NCBI RefSeq assembly: GCF_020283565.1
Contig: NC_060059.1
Coordinates: forward strand, 3,169,501 to 3,233,500
Direction of reading: 5' to 3'
DNA: 64,000 bases
Origin: Trifolium pratense
Lineage: Eukaryota > Streptophyta > Magnoliopsida > Fabales > Fabaceae
Shown here: in pieces, positions 12,233 through 25,246 of the stretch
Numbering within the stretch: position 1 is the first letter of the stretch
Layout: every line of letters begins with the position of its first letter
Translations under genes and position numbers: made by a program
Notes under the pieces: generated by a model
Told to the model about the DNA's origin: nothing
Database searches by the model: none
The model's input: the letters and a program-made list of their open reading frames with translations, nothing else

Positions 12233-15200
12233 ATGATTTTGGGAACCACCACTGTTCCTATGAATATCCTTTCTCAATTCGGGTTGCTCCGAACCCACTT
12301 AACTCCTATTCGGGTCAACAACTCTTCCGGGTTCAGCTTCCCTCACTCTCCAAGAAGAAATAAGAGTTTTGGTAAATTCGTTTGCTTAGCCGTTGATGAC
12401 GAACTTAGACAGAATCAACAACAGTTGAGTACTACTTCATCTAGACTTGGCTCCGCTATTGAAGAAAGACCCGGTAAGTTATATAGTGCTAAACCCACTT
12501 CATATGTCTTGTTTGGATAAAACTGCTTAATTAAGCTGTATAGTGTTTTTGTGTAACTGTATAAGTTATTTCTATAACCAAATATTTCATTGATCATACG
12601 GTTTTTATATAAGCTTTAAGTTGTTTTTGTAAGTTATTCTAGATAGCTTAAGGAAATAGGTTCGGTTTGGATAAACAGTTTAATTAAGTGTTTATAGCAT
12701 AAGTGCTTATCATATAAGTGTTAATGCATAAGCTATTTGTAGAACAAAAGATAAAAGTAAGTCAAACTATTTTCAAATAAGCTATAAGTCGTGTTTATAA
12801 GTTATCTTGTTAAACCTTGTGGAAATAAGCTGAAAACAACTTATCGACATGTTATTATATAAGTTGTCTTCATAAGCTCTCACAAACTGTTTTACAACTC
12901 AAGTGTTTATGCTAGTAGATAAGTTCAAATAAGCCAATCTAAACGGGCATGTAAGCCCAAAACAACTTATGAACATGTTATTAGTTGTTTCCGTAAGCTC
13001 TCTCCAACAGTCTCATAAGCGCTTATGAAAGAAGATTAGCTCAAATAAAGTCAATCCAAATAGACCCTTAGTTAATGATTATGCATACAAAAGTTTTAGA
13101 AATAGAAACTTACTGAATTTGCTTGATGGTATAGGTGAAGAAGCATTGGAAAATTTTAATGAAGATGGGGAAAGAAGTCCTATCTATGATTTTCTTTATC
13201 CCGATAAAGAACTTCTTCCTGATGATAAGGAAATGAGTCTATTTGATCATCTTGAAGAGCTGCGACAGAGAATCTTTGTATCAGTTCTGGGAGTTGGAGG
13301 AAGCATTTTGGGATGCTTTGCATTTTCAAAAGATTTGGTAAGGCTTCTCGAAGCTCCTGTTCAATCAGAGGGTGTCAGATTTCTTCAGCTAGCACCTGGC
13401 GAATTTTTCTTCACCACATTAAAGGTAACATTTTTATACACCGAGAATCTCTAAAGTGATTTTTGCTTCCTTCCCTATCTAGTGAGCTGTGAATGTAAAA
13501 ATTCTATTTCTTGGTATGCATTTCATGTGAAATTAAATTAAAAGGTCCTATGTAGTTGGCTTTTTCTTTATCAGAATACAAACCACCCTTAGTTCGTATG
13601 TTTGTGTTGGGTATGGTTCAGTGATAATCTTGTGATCTAAACCGTAGTACTTAAACACAAGATATACTCTCTTAATCCTAAACTTGAATTATAGAAAGGT
13701 TTTGCAGTCGGAGATGTAGGCCCAATTGGCCAAACTCCGTGATCAAATCATTTGTGTTCATTATTTGCGGGTTTTTTTTCCTTCTTCTTTTGAACCAAAG
13801 TTGCTGTTCTAACAGTCTGTCTTATAGATAGTTCACAAAAAGTCTAATGGGATAGGATAATTGCAACTTATGTTTGTTCTTGAGCTAATTGTTTTGGCAG
13901 TAAGATTTAAATTAAATTTCAAATAAGTCCAATATCCATTAAACTACGAGAACAGGAACCATTGAATCTTTTGTTACAAGCATAACATCAATTAATAAGA
14001 TCACCGGCTTAGAGTTTTCCAGGGTGAAAGACCAAACATATAATAAGCAACTAAATTCCTAAATTCGAGGAACTCCAATTAGAGTGTAAAGCAATATCAA
14101 CTATTGATGAATAAATAAATAGTTGATATTATATAAGTTCATAATTGTTTTTTTGACAAACATATGTAAGTTCATAATTAATAATGGGTTTGTTGAACTA
14201 TCAGCATTTGAAATTTTCTCACTTTACTAACTACTTACTTTAGAGAAGTCAAACCCGGGGTAGGTAGCAGCTATTTGTCATGATAAGTTGTGAGAGAAAA
14301 ATATGTTACCACCCGACTTCTAGCCAACATTATTTGATGTTTGCTCTGTATTAACCATTCTGCATACCAGTCTAAATCGTGATCAAACTATTCTATTATT
14401 AAAGATAAGATATAAGAAGCTACCTTGCTTGAATTAATATTGTTGTGATTTTGTGGTGCATGCAGGTGTCTGGATACTGTGGCCTCCTCTTGGGAAGTCC
14501 CATCATTCTCTATGAAATCATAGCCTTTATAATTCCAGGTCTAACAAAAGCTGAAAGAAGGTTTCTAGGGCCAATTGTTTTAGGCTCATCAGTTCTTTTC
14601 TATGCCGGAATAACCTTCTCGTACTTAGTTCTGGTACCCGCGGCATTAAATTTCTTTGTCAATTACGCTGAAGGTGCTGTTGAATCATTATGGTCCATTG
14701 ATCAATACTTTGAGTTTGTTCTGGTTCTTATGTTCAGTACAGGCTTGTCTTTCCAGGTAATATAATTTTCCTGTTATCTTCTTCCTTTCTTAATGAATAT
14801 ATGGTTAATAGTACCTTCCAGCTGACACTGATTAATACTTGCCACGCAACCATTGACCCAATGGTAAATATACAACACAATAATAGAAAAGATAAACTGA
14901 TTACATTTTTAAAAATGCGTGCATCAGGTCAATTTGTAGCTATGGATAATATGGACATTCCAATATACCTCTGTTAGGAATTCAAATGAAAGACATGTTA
15001 TTGCTATTGAGTTAAATGGCTCATAAGATAGTTTTTATGTTTGTAATCAATCATTCGGATTTGGGACTTGGGTATAACAGGGTGTCTAAGTCTCATATCA
15101 AGTAGTATTAGATGCTTGAAAAATTTATACGACTCGGTTCTTTTTGACAGATATTTGTCACTGTTGAGCAACGGTGGACACTGCACCTATAAAATATAGT

Positions 15201-15713
15201 AACTAAAAAAAGACTTGGTTCTCCTCCCTTGAGAGCTATCTTTTAAGGGAGGGTTTCTCAAATAAATGAGTGCTTATCACATTCTTTTAGAGTTTGGATT
15301 ATAGTGTGCAATTGCATAGATGATTGTGCCTTAATGCGGTGCTTGAGGAAACAATTGCATATATTTTTATATATGATTGCAAAATAATTGCATATATTTG
15401 TAATTTTGTACTATTGTGTATTACACTATGCTTACTTAGAATGCTTTTCTTCCTTCCTAAAGAGTTTGGCAGCAATGGAATCTAAGTCATATTGTATCTG
15501 TAGGTACCTATTATACAACTTCTATTGGGACAACTTGGATTGGTGTCTGGAGACAGGATGCTATCAGTTTGGAGGTACGTTGTAGTCGGCGCAGTGGTGG
15601 CAGCTGCTATAGTTACGCCATCGACAGATCCTCTCACTCAAGTTCTTCTAGCAGCACCCCTATTAGGTCTTTACCTAGGTGGTGCATGGATGGTTAAACT
15701 TTCTGGACGATAA
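12233..15713 (+). CDS. TATC: Sec-independent (twin-arginine) translocase subunit TatC, chloroplastic
   Basis: Core receptor subunit of the thylakoid delta-pH/Tat pathway, binding twin-arginine signal peptides with Hcf106 and recruiting Tha4. Exons 12233-12473, 13135-13424, 14466-14756 and 15504-15713 join in frame to 343 aa, close to the family's plant length. Residues 1 to about 55 are Ser/Pro/Arg-rich, a plastid transit peptide. The TatC signature [13 protein letters not shown] lies at 115-127 just before the first membrane segment. Six hydrophobic segments follow, including [37 protein letters not shown] and the terminal [17 protein letters not shown]. The start is the first ATG; a second in-frame ATG lies at 12260. 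Introns are GT-AG; intron 1 contains a MITE. No coding defect was seen. Confidence 0.95.
12658..13071. mobile_element. MITE-like element in TATC intron 1
   Basis: Left end AGGTTCGGTTTGGATAAAC and right end TCAATCCAAATAGACCCTTA are inverted relatives. The interior repeats AAGTGCTTAT / ATAAGCTATTT words typical of the TTTGGATAAGCTTATT-type MITEs of legumes. The 12490-12657 stretch just upstream carries similar words and may be a second, truncated copy. Borders are approximate. Confidence 0.45.
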
Positions 15714-17012
15714 CTTTGCCCCACATATTAGCAAAAGAAATCCAGTTTAAGCAGATGTTAATGTATATTCATACAGGAGTCTAGTGTATATTTTTACTCC
15801 CTACGGAGCATTACTCTTCCTGTATTGTAATTGATTTAAACTCATAATTTTGTAACTAGTTATTCCTAAATTCCATTAGGCCTTGGCATTTGAAGGTATT
15901 ACTTTTTTTGACATAGTTGCAGTTAGATTAAGGATTTGGCTGCAGTTCTACATTTTTTCGTTAACACACTTGTTAATTTTGTTAATCTAAAATCATGATT
16001 ACAATAGAAATACATATATAACTAAGAAAGACTTTTTCAGTTTCAGGATGAATTACACCATCACATGGTCAGAGTTAATTTTGTTAATCTAAAGTCATGA
16101 TTACAATAGAAATACATATATAACTAAGAAAGACTTTTTCAGTTTCAGGATGAATTACACCATCACATGGTCAGAGTAATAAAGCTTAAATTATGAGACA
16201 TCACTGCACCCTGAATTTCAGATGTCATTATTCTCAAGCATTTAACTTTAATCTGAGAAAATTATTATACATAAAAGTCTAATTAGAAATTGATTTATGA
16301 AAGGGAGTGTTCCCTTATAGGCACAATTTATAATAATAGAAGTGATGGATGGAATCTTGTACTGATATATTAAAGGTAGCAAAGTACAAGCAATTATGGA
16401 TGAAAACAAGCAAATAAAGCCAAAATACTGTAATGGAAAAGTTGACTAATGCAGTAAACAAGGCCTGCAAAACCAGTACAAGGATATGGAATGGAAAGGA
16501 AAGGTTTGTGAAATTACAGCCTAGAGAGAGAAGCATTCAAAGCTGTCATATTCCACAGTCCACATCCACCTAAAAGGGAAATGCTCACTATTTAATCATA
16601 TTTTCTGTTAGGCTTCCTTCAACTACTGTGTTCCTCAGTAATTTCCTCATTCACTGCAGCAGTTACTTCCTTAGATAACTCATTTTTATCATTCATAACA
16701 ATTTATTTATTTTTTTTTTCTGTAATCTAAACACAGGTCAATTCTGAAATAATTCTGATAGTGTTGTGTTGGATTAATAATTGAAATGTTAAATTTGGAA
16801 CGCAATTCGATTAACGTTGGACCTTTGGAGACAAATACTCGGCAAAAATTACAGTATCCTGGGCAAAATAAAAACTAAAAGAAGTGGTTTACAAGAAACA
16901 AAAATATACTTATATCTATATAGAGAAAATCATCAACAGGATCATTTCAGAAATTCTACACAAATTCTACTTGGTCAAAATTATTGCACACAAAAAAGGT
17001 ACAAACAAGAGT
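15714..17012. other. Intergenic, convergent 3' ends of TATC and the GCIP-like gene
   Basis: TATC 3' untranslated sequence is followed by a 102-bp tandem duplication and then unremarkable AT-rich DNA to the end of the GCIP-like gene. I see no gene in it. Confidence 0.4.
15973..16176 (+). repeat. Tandem duplication, 2 x 102 bp
   Basis: 15973-16074 and 16075-16176 are the same 102-bp unit (starts TTAATTTTGTTAATC, ends CATGGTCAGAG). I see one difference (TAAAATCATG versus TAAAGTCATG). Confidence 0.95.
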
Positions 17013-19783
17013 CTACTTATCGGTTAATGTTATATTTTCCACTCTGGCTTCTATATCAGCAGTATTAGAGCAACTTAGTTCAGATGCAAGCTCTCTCAAT
17101 GAGCTCCTCAAACCATTGCATGCCTCCAGAAATGCATCTGAGGCACCTTGAAGTCCTCCTAATTCCACTTGCAGAACATCAATAATGCTGTTGATTTTCT
17201 CCAGTGCAGCCTCGATGGAAGAAATCTCTTGCGGGGGATAGAGGCAAGCTCCAATCTCATCAATCTGTTGACCAAGTTCCTGACAAAGCTGCAACAATTT
17301 TTCAAGTGAATCTACAAAACTACTATTGTCGCTTGGTTTTTCCATCTTAATCAAGCCTGTGATGGAGCGAATAAGTTCTTTCAAGACTGATAGCATGTCA
17401 GACACAACCACAATGGTTCTTTCAGCCACTTTCATCTCTTCTGGTGATAGGTCATTCCCAAGATCACCTTCACTTGATAATGACTCTGTTTCTGCACAAC
17501 TCTTGTCAACAAGATCATCACTAGAATCTGGTTTTAATTCTTTCATCTCGCGTAGAACATCCTTCACTGAAACCGCAACCTTTGTCATTCCTCGCCCAAT
17601 TGCTGTAATATTTGATGTGGGAGTCTTTTTGAGGGCAGAACACGCTTCCCACACAGCACCTACCAGTTGCGGAACTGATTGTTTCTGGCCTTCTTGACGG
17701 GAACCTATTAGTTTTGGTTAAGAGAGAATGAAAGGTTATCAACAATTCAACAGAGAATTAAGAAATAGTTTTGATGTAGGGTCAGGACTCAGGACAAAGG
17801 TAATGGTTTGAAACATGATAATTAAGTCAACCAAATTATATAAAGGAACAGCAAGTTAATGAGGGATATCAAAGACGGTGTTGACAAATGTCAAAAAAAC
17901 TGAATTGTAATAGAATTTAATAAAGGAACACCGAATTGATGTGCATCCAATGATGATAATAAATGTCAATGCCGTCACAATGATTTCTAATTAAGCTGAG
18001 GTATATCACACAGTAACAAAAATAGCAAAACACAAGAGTTAAGTGAAGTTCATTCTGCCTTTGTGTATGGTTGCTCACATAGCAGCAGCCATATTGCATT
18101 CTATGGGCATGCTGTGTGAATCCCAATCAAATATTTTTGTCAATACCTTTTATATTTAGCCTCATCAAATGTTAATGATTAATTTCAGATTTCGTCATAT
18201 ATGTATTTTTCATAATATGTCAAAATATTCTAATGTTTAATGCCATAACCAAACCAGAATACTATATAACAGATAAGTCCAACTCTTAAATGACATGATT
18301 TGGGGAGACAATTCAAAATAGTTTCCCGAAGTTCTCCAAAGAAAAGGATTTAAAAACTTAGGCGAAAATTACGAAAACATGGTGTTATAAGAAGGATTCA
18401 AATTTCAAAAACACATCTACCACCATTTTGACATGTGCAATGAAACTAAATATCTAGGCTAGCATCATATCTGACCTTTCTCAACCACCCACATGCAGTG
18501 ATTCACCTACCTCCTGACAGAGAAAGTGGATTGAACTATGGTCTAGAAATAAGCATGTTCTCTTCTCTCTTTTTTTGCTCTCAGTCTCCCTTGTTTCTCT
18601 CTTCTCTATATTCACAGTCCAGTACCAAAAAAAGTGATATCTTATTGATCTACATATGTTAGTGATTAGTTGCAATCCTAATTAAAACATCACTAGATAT
18701 ATTAAGTTTTAATGTCAATAATCAATAGTTAAATAAACTGTTTAGTGATAGAATATCTTCCAGATCAATTATGTGTTTTACTGAGTGTTATTGAGAGAGA
18801 GGGAGAGAAAGAGATTACCATAAAAAGAGACAGTTTCCTTCATCAACCTGAAGCTGGAATCAACAACTTGCTTGACAGATTCATGAATACTCGAAGACAA
18901 AGTAGGCCCTGCACCTATCTTGCTGCCATGAGAAATCAAGAGAAAACCTTGTAGATTATTGAAGTAGGATGTCATAGTTTCCTCAATTGCTTTTGAATCC
19001 GGTTGGTCTCCAGTCCAAAGCATTCCAACTACAGAGAAAGTATATACATTTAAGGTCAGTATGAATTGACTTATATGAGCTTATCCACCGCCATTAGCAC
19101 TTGTGAGACTATTCAAGATAGTTTATGCAAACAGCTTATGACACATACATAAACTATTTTCAACTTATTTTTTGTAAGCTCTTCAAGATAGCTTACGTAA
19201 ACAACTTATAACTTTCATGAATCGACTTATTTGAGCTTATTCACCAGCATTAGCACTTGTGAGACTATGGGCCCGTTTGGATTTGGCTTATTTTTGAGCT
19301 TATGCAAATAAATTATGTTTGAAGTTAATTCATAAGTTTCTACAAACAAAAATTGAATCTTTATAAGTTGTTTTCTCATAAACAACTTATAATAATGCAT
19401 AAAAAGCTTATTTATTTGCATAAGTTGTTTTGTATAAGCTCAAAAATAAGCTAATCCAAACTAGCCCTATTTAGGATAGCTTATGCAAACAGCTTATGAC
19501 ATGTCCATAAACTATTTTCAACTTATTTTCATAATCTTCCCTAACTAACAACAATCTGTAGTAAAAAGAAAGAAAGTATAGAATGAGAGGGAAAGAGTGA
19601 ACCTGTGGTGGCTTGTTTAGAAACTTGTTCGGACATCTTAATGACATCTTCCCAGGTGACTTTGGCATCGAAGGAAGAAGATGGAGGAGTTTGATCCAAA
19701 AGCTGTAGGGTTTCATGGATGGTGGTGAGGTGAGAACCTAAGAGATGGTTGAGACGCTCTTTCTCAGCTCTAACTGCCGCCAT
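17013..19783 (-). CDS. GCIP / cyclin-D1-binding-protein-1-like protein
   Basis: Plant homologue of the Grap2/cyclin-D-interacting (CCNDBP1) family; its plant role is poorly known. Three minus-strand exons 19783-19603, 19028-18819 and 17704-17013 join in frame to 360 aa. The N-terminus is helical (MAAVRAEKERLNHLLGSHL). The middle holds LWTGDQPDSKAIEETMTSYF and SSIHESVKQVVDSSFRLMKE. The long last exon contains LVGAVWEACSALKKTPTSN, then an acidic Ser-rich linker, then helices up to about residue 345. No signal peptide or membrane segment is seen, so it is probably nuclear or cytosolic. Intron 1 carries nested MITEs. The family call rests on remembered wording of plant cyclin-D1-binding proteins and is fairly sure. 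Confidence 0.82.
19269..19467. mobile_element. MITE nested in an older repeat, GCIP-like gene intron 1
   Basis: Left end GGGCCCGTTTGGATTTGGC and right end GCTAATCCAAACTAGCCC continue as an inverted repeat of about 35 bp (CTTATTTTTGAGCTT inside both). TAT flanks both sides. On either side lies an older repeat of TTAGCACTTGTGAGACTAT and CTTATGCAAACAGCTTATGA words, also present as another copy at about 19063-19200, so this element inserted into an earlier one. Confidence 0.65.
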
Positions 19784-19911
19784 CTTCGAATTCGGATGAC
19801 GGCGCTATCAACTTGTGTGCTGGGTGGGTGGGTTGGCTTTAAACGTTTTTTATTTTTATTTTTATATTATAATTTATAAATAAATATACATAAAATACAA
19901 AAAATAGTTAA

Positions 19912-21030
19912 GGCCCCGTTTAATGCACGTGATAAGAGACAAAATATGATAACTGTATCATATTCTGTCTCAATTCAGTGTTTGGTGACACAACATGATA
20001 TGATAAGTTAATCCTGAAGCTTATCTTATCTTGTCTCTCTGGTTCAAATCCTTATATTGAATTTAAGTTGAGTTACCAATAGGATAGGATAATTTTTTAT
20101 TTTTTTTCTGATTTATTCTATAAAATATATTTTAAAATAAGAAACTGAAAATTAATAAAATAATTATTAAAAAATTGCAAAATAGGGATATTAATTTAAA
20201 TTTTATAACAAATTAAATATAATTCTTTTGCAATAATAATTTTATTATTTACATGAGATATATCATATATTTATTTAGCTTAACTAACATGTATAGAGTT
20301 ATTTATTTTATCATGATTCATATAAAAAATTTAATTTGTTTATTTTCTCATGATTTTTATATTATTTTTCCCATTTTTGTTGTTGTTTTTGTGTGTTTTC
20401 TTCTGATGGGTTTGGTTATAAGAGAAATGCTAACATGGGCACAAACCCAAACAAATTATTCTTAGGCACACTCACATAGGTGAAAAAAATTTAAAGAAAA
20501 TATAAATACAATTATATTAATTGATGTGACTATTTAATTTTTGTTTTAATTTTTTTGATTGATGTTTGTGTGCCTAAATATTTTGTGCCTATGTAAGAAT
20601 GCCTCTGGTTATGCCCCATCTTGTAGCTACTCTTTTTCACCAACCTAGTTGGGAGTTCTTCTAGATTTTTTAATGTCATTATGCTCTTAGTTCACAAAAA
20701 AAAAATTAAAATTTTATAAAGTTATTTGATTACTTATTTATATTTTTATTTATAAAATTCAAAGTATTGCAATATAATTTTTAAAAAATAGCAATTGTTT
20801 TACAAGGGTATTTTTGCCATTTAAATATGTTATGTATCTTATCATATTGTTATGAGCAAATATGTATTAAAAATATGATATAATAGTTATTATATGTTTG
20901 TTATCCTGTGTGCACCAAACACAAGATATGATAACTGATGATAACTGTTATTTTGCTGATATCATATCCTATCGTTATCCTGTTGTATATCATATATTGT
21001 CACTATCCTATCCTGCGCGCCCTAAAGGCA
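19912..21030. mobile_element. Degenerate non-autonomous DNA transposon of about 1.1 kb
   Basis: Left end GGCCCCGTTTAATGCACGTG and right end CCTGCGCGCCCTAAAGGC are imperfect inverted repeats. Both subterminal regions are rich in TGATATGATAAG / CTTATCATATC words (left 19940-20040, right 20880-21010). No coding capacity is left. A smaller MITE sits inside. Family is unclear (hAT-like ends). Confidence 0.4.
20428..20602. mobile_element. Small MITE inside the 19912-21030 element
   Basis: Left CTAACATGGGCACAAA... TAGGCACAC pairs with right GTGTGCCTA... TTTGTGCCTATGTAAG as an inverted repeat. Non-coding, about 175 bp. Confidence 0.5.
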
Positions 21031-21639
21031 TTCTATTATTATTTTTATTTTTATTTCTCACTCCTCAACAATTTGGCATTCTATTATTACTTTTTCTCAC
21101 TTGCTCTCTCTCATTTTTCATTATCATTTTAAAGGCATAAATGTATTCATTCATGAGAAAGAAGATATATTACAATTTACAATTGCATTCATCACCCATC
21201 AAAGAAAATTATGGTAGAGGAAAAAAGATAAACCATGTTGCCTAAAATATTAATAGAAAGTTCAATTAATAAAAGTCTAAAATTTGATCCAATAAATATT
21301 TAGTATCAAGAAAACAAAAACAAAAAGAACAAACATTTTACATTCTCACTTGGCTCGTGTTCATATCCGATTGAAATTGAAGAGATGAACTCATCCAATT
21401 TATTTTACATCATAATAATGATTAAAGTTACACTAACACTGCAGCCTGCAGGGCCTTGACAAAATTTGAACTGAGAAGAAATAAAATATCATAAATTTTA
21501 TAACTCTATTCTCTGTGTGAAAACTTTTTCCTCCATATAGTATGTGTGATTTGATCTTTTTCTCTAACCAAATTAAGCTATAAGCTTTGCAGATGCTAAC
21601 CAAACAAGCTGAAAGCTTGGAGGAATCTACTCCATTAGC

Positions 21640-24600
21640 TTAAACTAATCTATCTTCTACTGCAAAACTTCCTTCAAATATCCTTTCTCGTGCCTTAGTT
21701 GCCTGCAATCATAGACACTCAAGAAATGAGTATCTTCCAATTACCAGTATATGTTCAAAACTGTTACTGAATCTTAGTAAGATAGCATAGCCTAAAATGC
21801 AAGTTCTCTGAGTATGAAGATAACTGTCTTTTCTAGTTTAACATATTAAGTTAGAAATATATTTAGTTTGATATGATTTCCTGATCCGAGATGATGCTTT
21901 GGATTGTGCGGTGCCTATTAGATTTTTATACTGAACCGTGCTTATCCTGACAAACCAACTTGTAAGTTGATGTGTGTCATTCTTTATAAATTATTTTCAG
22001 ACGTTATCTCTTACTTTTTAGAGTAAACAGTTATTTCAGTCCCTAAATGAGTTAGGCGGTGTCACTATGGACCGTAAATATTGAAATTACAAAAGCATCC
22101 TCAAGTGTGTATTTGATGAAAGTCGCTGTTTACTATGTGTGTTTACTACTAGTGCCAAATGTGGAGAGAGGTAGAGTTACAAAGACGTCGAAGTGAAGGC
22201 AAACCTGTTTTTCCCAATTTGTAAGACTTGTTATAAGGGCTAGCAAAAATGCTTGACAGAAGGCACCAACAAGTATCCCAATCCACAGGCCTTTTCCTCT
22301 CAACTCAAACCAGAAACCTAACAAAACGGCAATTGGAATTCCAAAAACATAATAGGCTCCAAGGTTCACATACGCTCCCAACTTCTGCCAACCAGATCCT
22401 CTAGCAATACCTATAATGGTCAAGTGTTACATTCCATAGCATAATAACTCAGACTACATTAATTAATTTCACGAAAATTAAGTATTTTGAATTGAATAAT
22501 AAAGAAAAGAGTTAGAGAGCCAACCTGCAAGGGTACCGTGTAAACTATCAACTATAACATTTATACTTATCAGAGGAACCATATTTGTGACATAATCCAC
22601 CACGTCCTGCTCATTGCTAAATAGATAACCTAAAATGTGTCGAGAGGCGAAAATGGTGGAACTCACCAAAATAGCCTCAGAAACTGCAACAGTCATAGCG
22701 GCATAAACAGACAACCGTGCTGCTTGTGCACATCCGGCTCCTAATGCATTTGAAACTCTAGAGCTGAAAAGAAAAACCTTATCAGAAAGAAATAGCATCA
22801 CTTTTAATTGTACAGACAAATATATGTGCATAAATTTATAGGGTTGTAATTGATCCAAATAAAAACCTTGCTGCCGAGCCAGTTGCTTCTGGTATCGTAT
22901 AGATGGTTGAGATGATTGATAAGCTGATCAGAGAAAAATATTAGACAATTTCAATACAAATTTAAAAACACAAAGTAGTTCATATATGAAGGACAAGAAA
23001 AGTTGTGACTTGTAATCATACCATATGGATAAAACTGAAGTTTCAAGCTGTGGATTTGGTAGAAGACCAGAAAGAACGATTAAGAGCTCAAATGACCACC
23101 ACTCAAGGCTGAAATGATCAAATTTGTAAGAAACAAATCATGGTCGAAAATCAGCAGCAAAAAGGAAAAACACAAAACTGAAAGATATGATACAAAAGGA
23201 GGGAGGGAACTCACCATATCATTCCAGCAGAAGGAATCGCATAGCGAAAGAACTCTCCTATTCCATTGAATGACTCCATTGAAATCGGAGCCCGAGTCTT
23301 TTCACAATCAGTGGAGAATTTCATATATAGTCCAAGTATAATCACATTCAACCAATATGAAGTACCGATAGAAAATGCAGCTCCTAAGCACCCTAATTCA
23401 GATTTAAAAACCAGCAACCAACAAAAAGCTATATGGAAGCAAAGTGTAACAGAGGAACTTATAACAAGGGGATATATCAAACTTTGCATCAGAAAGTATC
23501 TGACCAGTCCCTGAAGTGTTGCATAAGCAAATAGAGCAGGAATCATGCACATCACAAATTTTCCAGCTTCATGTGAAATCAACGGGTCTTGGCCAATTAA
23601 AATCAATAGCTTCCCCATGTAGAACCATAATATAGTGAGAGGAACACAAGTTATAATAAGAGAAACGATACCAGTGTAAATCTGAACACCAAATTTTCTA
23701 TATTGCTTAGCACCATAAGCTTGTCCGCATTGAGTTTCAAGTGCACATGACATTCCAAACTGTTTGATATTTACAAAATATATAATAAAACACAATTAAT
23801 TTCATACTGATTTGATGCAAATAGTGAGTAAACAATCATTTTGGTCTCTAACGTGCGAGACTGGGTCATTATTAGGGGTGGCAAAACGGGCCAGGCCCGC
23901 CGGGCCGACCCATTTGACCCACCATTTTTGGCGGGCCGGGCTGAGGTTTTCGGCTCGCTACCTTAAGGTGGCCCGCCCCCGCCTAACCCGCCTAAAAAAC
24001 GGGGCGGGGTGGGGCGGGGCGGGTTAGCCCGCGGGCTTTTTAATTTTTTATATTTTTTTACTTTTATTGAAAATAGTGTGGTGCTTGCTCTAGGAGCGGT
24101 TCTTGACCCAAGGATTTGTTACTCAAAAGTTGATCCACTTACTTCTAAATGTAAAATGGAAGAAGTTAAGAAGAAGTTGTACGGTCTCTTTGAGAATTAT
24201 TCTTCCATTCCTAATTCATCTACCACAACTTCCACAAGCATTACATCTTCCGCTACTTCGTCTACCCACAAATTGACTTCCAGCTTGTTTGCTTGTTTCA
24301 AATGAGAATTATCACTTGCTAGTATTTATTCTTTTATCTTATATTGTAATGAATTATTTATTAACTTAGTTGATGTTTCTATTAGTTTAATTAAGGGTAA
24401 TTGTAAGTATTAGTTTAATTAAGGGTAATTGTAAGTGCTAGTACTAGGAGGTAAGAATTGTGAATTTATAATTCAAATAGTTAAAAAAAAAAAAAAAAGA
24501 GTATTTGGCGGGCCGGCCCGCCAACCCGCCAACTCGCAATAAACGGGCGGGCTTGAGTTGTTGAACCCGGACACCTAAGTTGCCCTGCCCCGCCCCGCTT

Positions 24601-25246
24601 TTGGGCGGGCTTAAACGGGGCGGGCCTAAATGGGGCGGGCATGCCCACTTTGCCACCCCTAGTCATTATAGTCCTTAAATGTATCAAAACTTCAAAAACA
24701 TTCTTAATGTGTCATGTATTAGTAACTTTATGGTCCGACAAACAAAATACACATTCGATAATCAAAGTAACTAACCAAAAACACATTCAAGGATATTTTT
24801 GTAATTTTGATACACTTGAAGACTATAATGACACGGCCCTACATATGCAAGGACCCAAATGACTGTTTGGTATGCAAACTAGACAATAAGAAGCACAACA
24901 CTGGGACACACCTAATCCGAGAAGTGTTTGTGCATCATATAGCTCTTAAAATCAAGAACCTAGCTAAGAGTAAAAAATGAGCTTAATAAGGGAAAACAAA
25001 ACTTACAAGAAGACTGAAGCCAGTAACCCCACAAAGAGAGATAGCAATTGCTGTACTAGAGAGAGCAAGTTTACCCAAACGACCAACCATCATCATTGAA
25101 ATGATTTGCAGAAAATACTGTGACAAAGTGACAGTAATCATAGGCAAAGCTAGAAAACCAACATCTTTCACCTCTTGAAAAAATACACTCCATGTTATCC
25201 TGCTTGATCCACCCTCTCTGTATTTCTCTAACAAACCCTTTTCCAT
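21640..25246 (-). CDS. MATE A: MATE efflux family (DETOXIFICATION-type) transporter
   Basis: Proton- or sodium-coupled antiporter that exports small organic compounds across the plasma membrane or tonoplast; substrate cannot be read from sequence. Seven minus-strand exons: 25246-25007, 23759-23215, 23108-23022, 22923-22867, 22763-22525, 22410-22205, 21702-21640, giving 478 aa. Family wording includes [20 protein letters not shown] in helix 1-2, [58 protein letters not shown] and [20 protein letters not shown]; twelve membrane segments are expected. All introns are GT-AG and the frame is open. Intron 1 holds a 789-bp hAT element that its neighbour MATE B lacks. Closest relative in the window is MATE B, 1.3 kb upstream in transcription order. 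Confidence 0.93.
23873..24661. mobile_element. Non-autonomous hAT transposon (RICESLEEPER-like relic) in MATE A intron 1
   Basis: Perfect 13-bp terminal inverted repeats TAGGGGTGGCAAA are extended imperfectly by GGGC/CCCG-rich subterminal repeats. An 8-bp target duplication GTCATTAT lies at 23865-23872 and 24662-24669. Inside, plus-strand 24081-24302 reads [25 protein letters not shown] and a Ser/Thr-rich tail, the wording of BED/RICESLEEPER hAT transposases, so this is an internal-deletion derivative. The GC-rich ends stand out sharply from the surrounding AT-rich intron. Confidence 0.93.

Larger units (their letters stand above)
19784..21639. other. Intergenic region with transposon remnants
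   Basis: Between the GCIP-like gene and MATE A. Most of it is the element at 19912-21030; the remaining 600 bp is AT-rich, and the end should be MATE A 3' untranslated sequence. No gene seen. Confidence 0.4.

Noticed and set aside
17326..17697. 123-codon plus-strand frame
   Set aside because: Antisense shadow of the last exon of the GCIP-like gene.
24009..24305. Possible stand-alone gene in MATE A intron 1
   Set aside because: It is a hAT transposase fragment inside an element with terminal repeats and target duplication.
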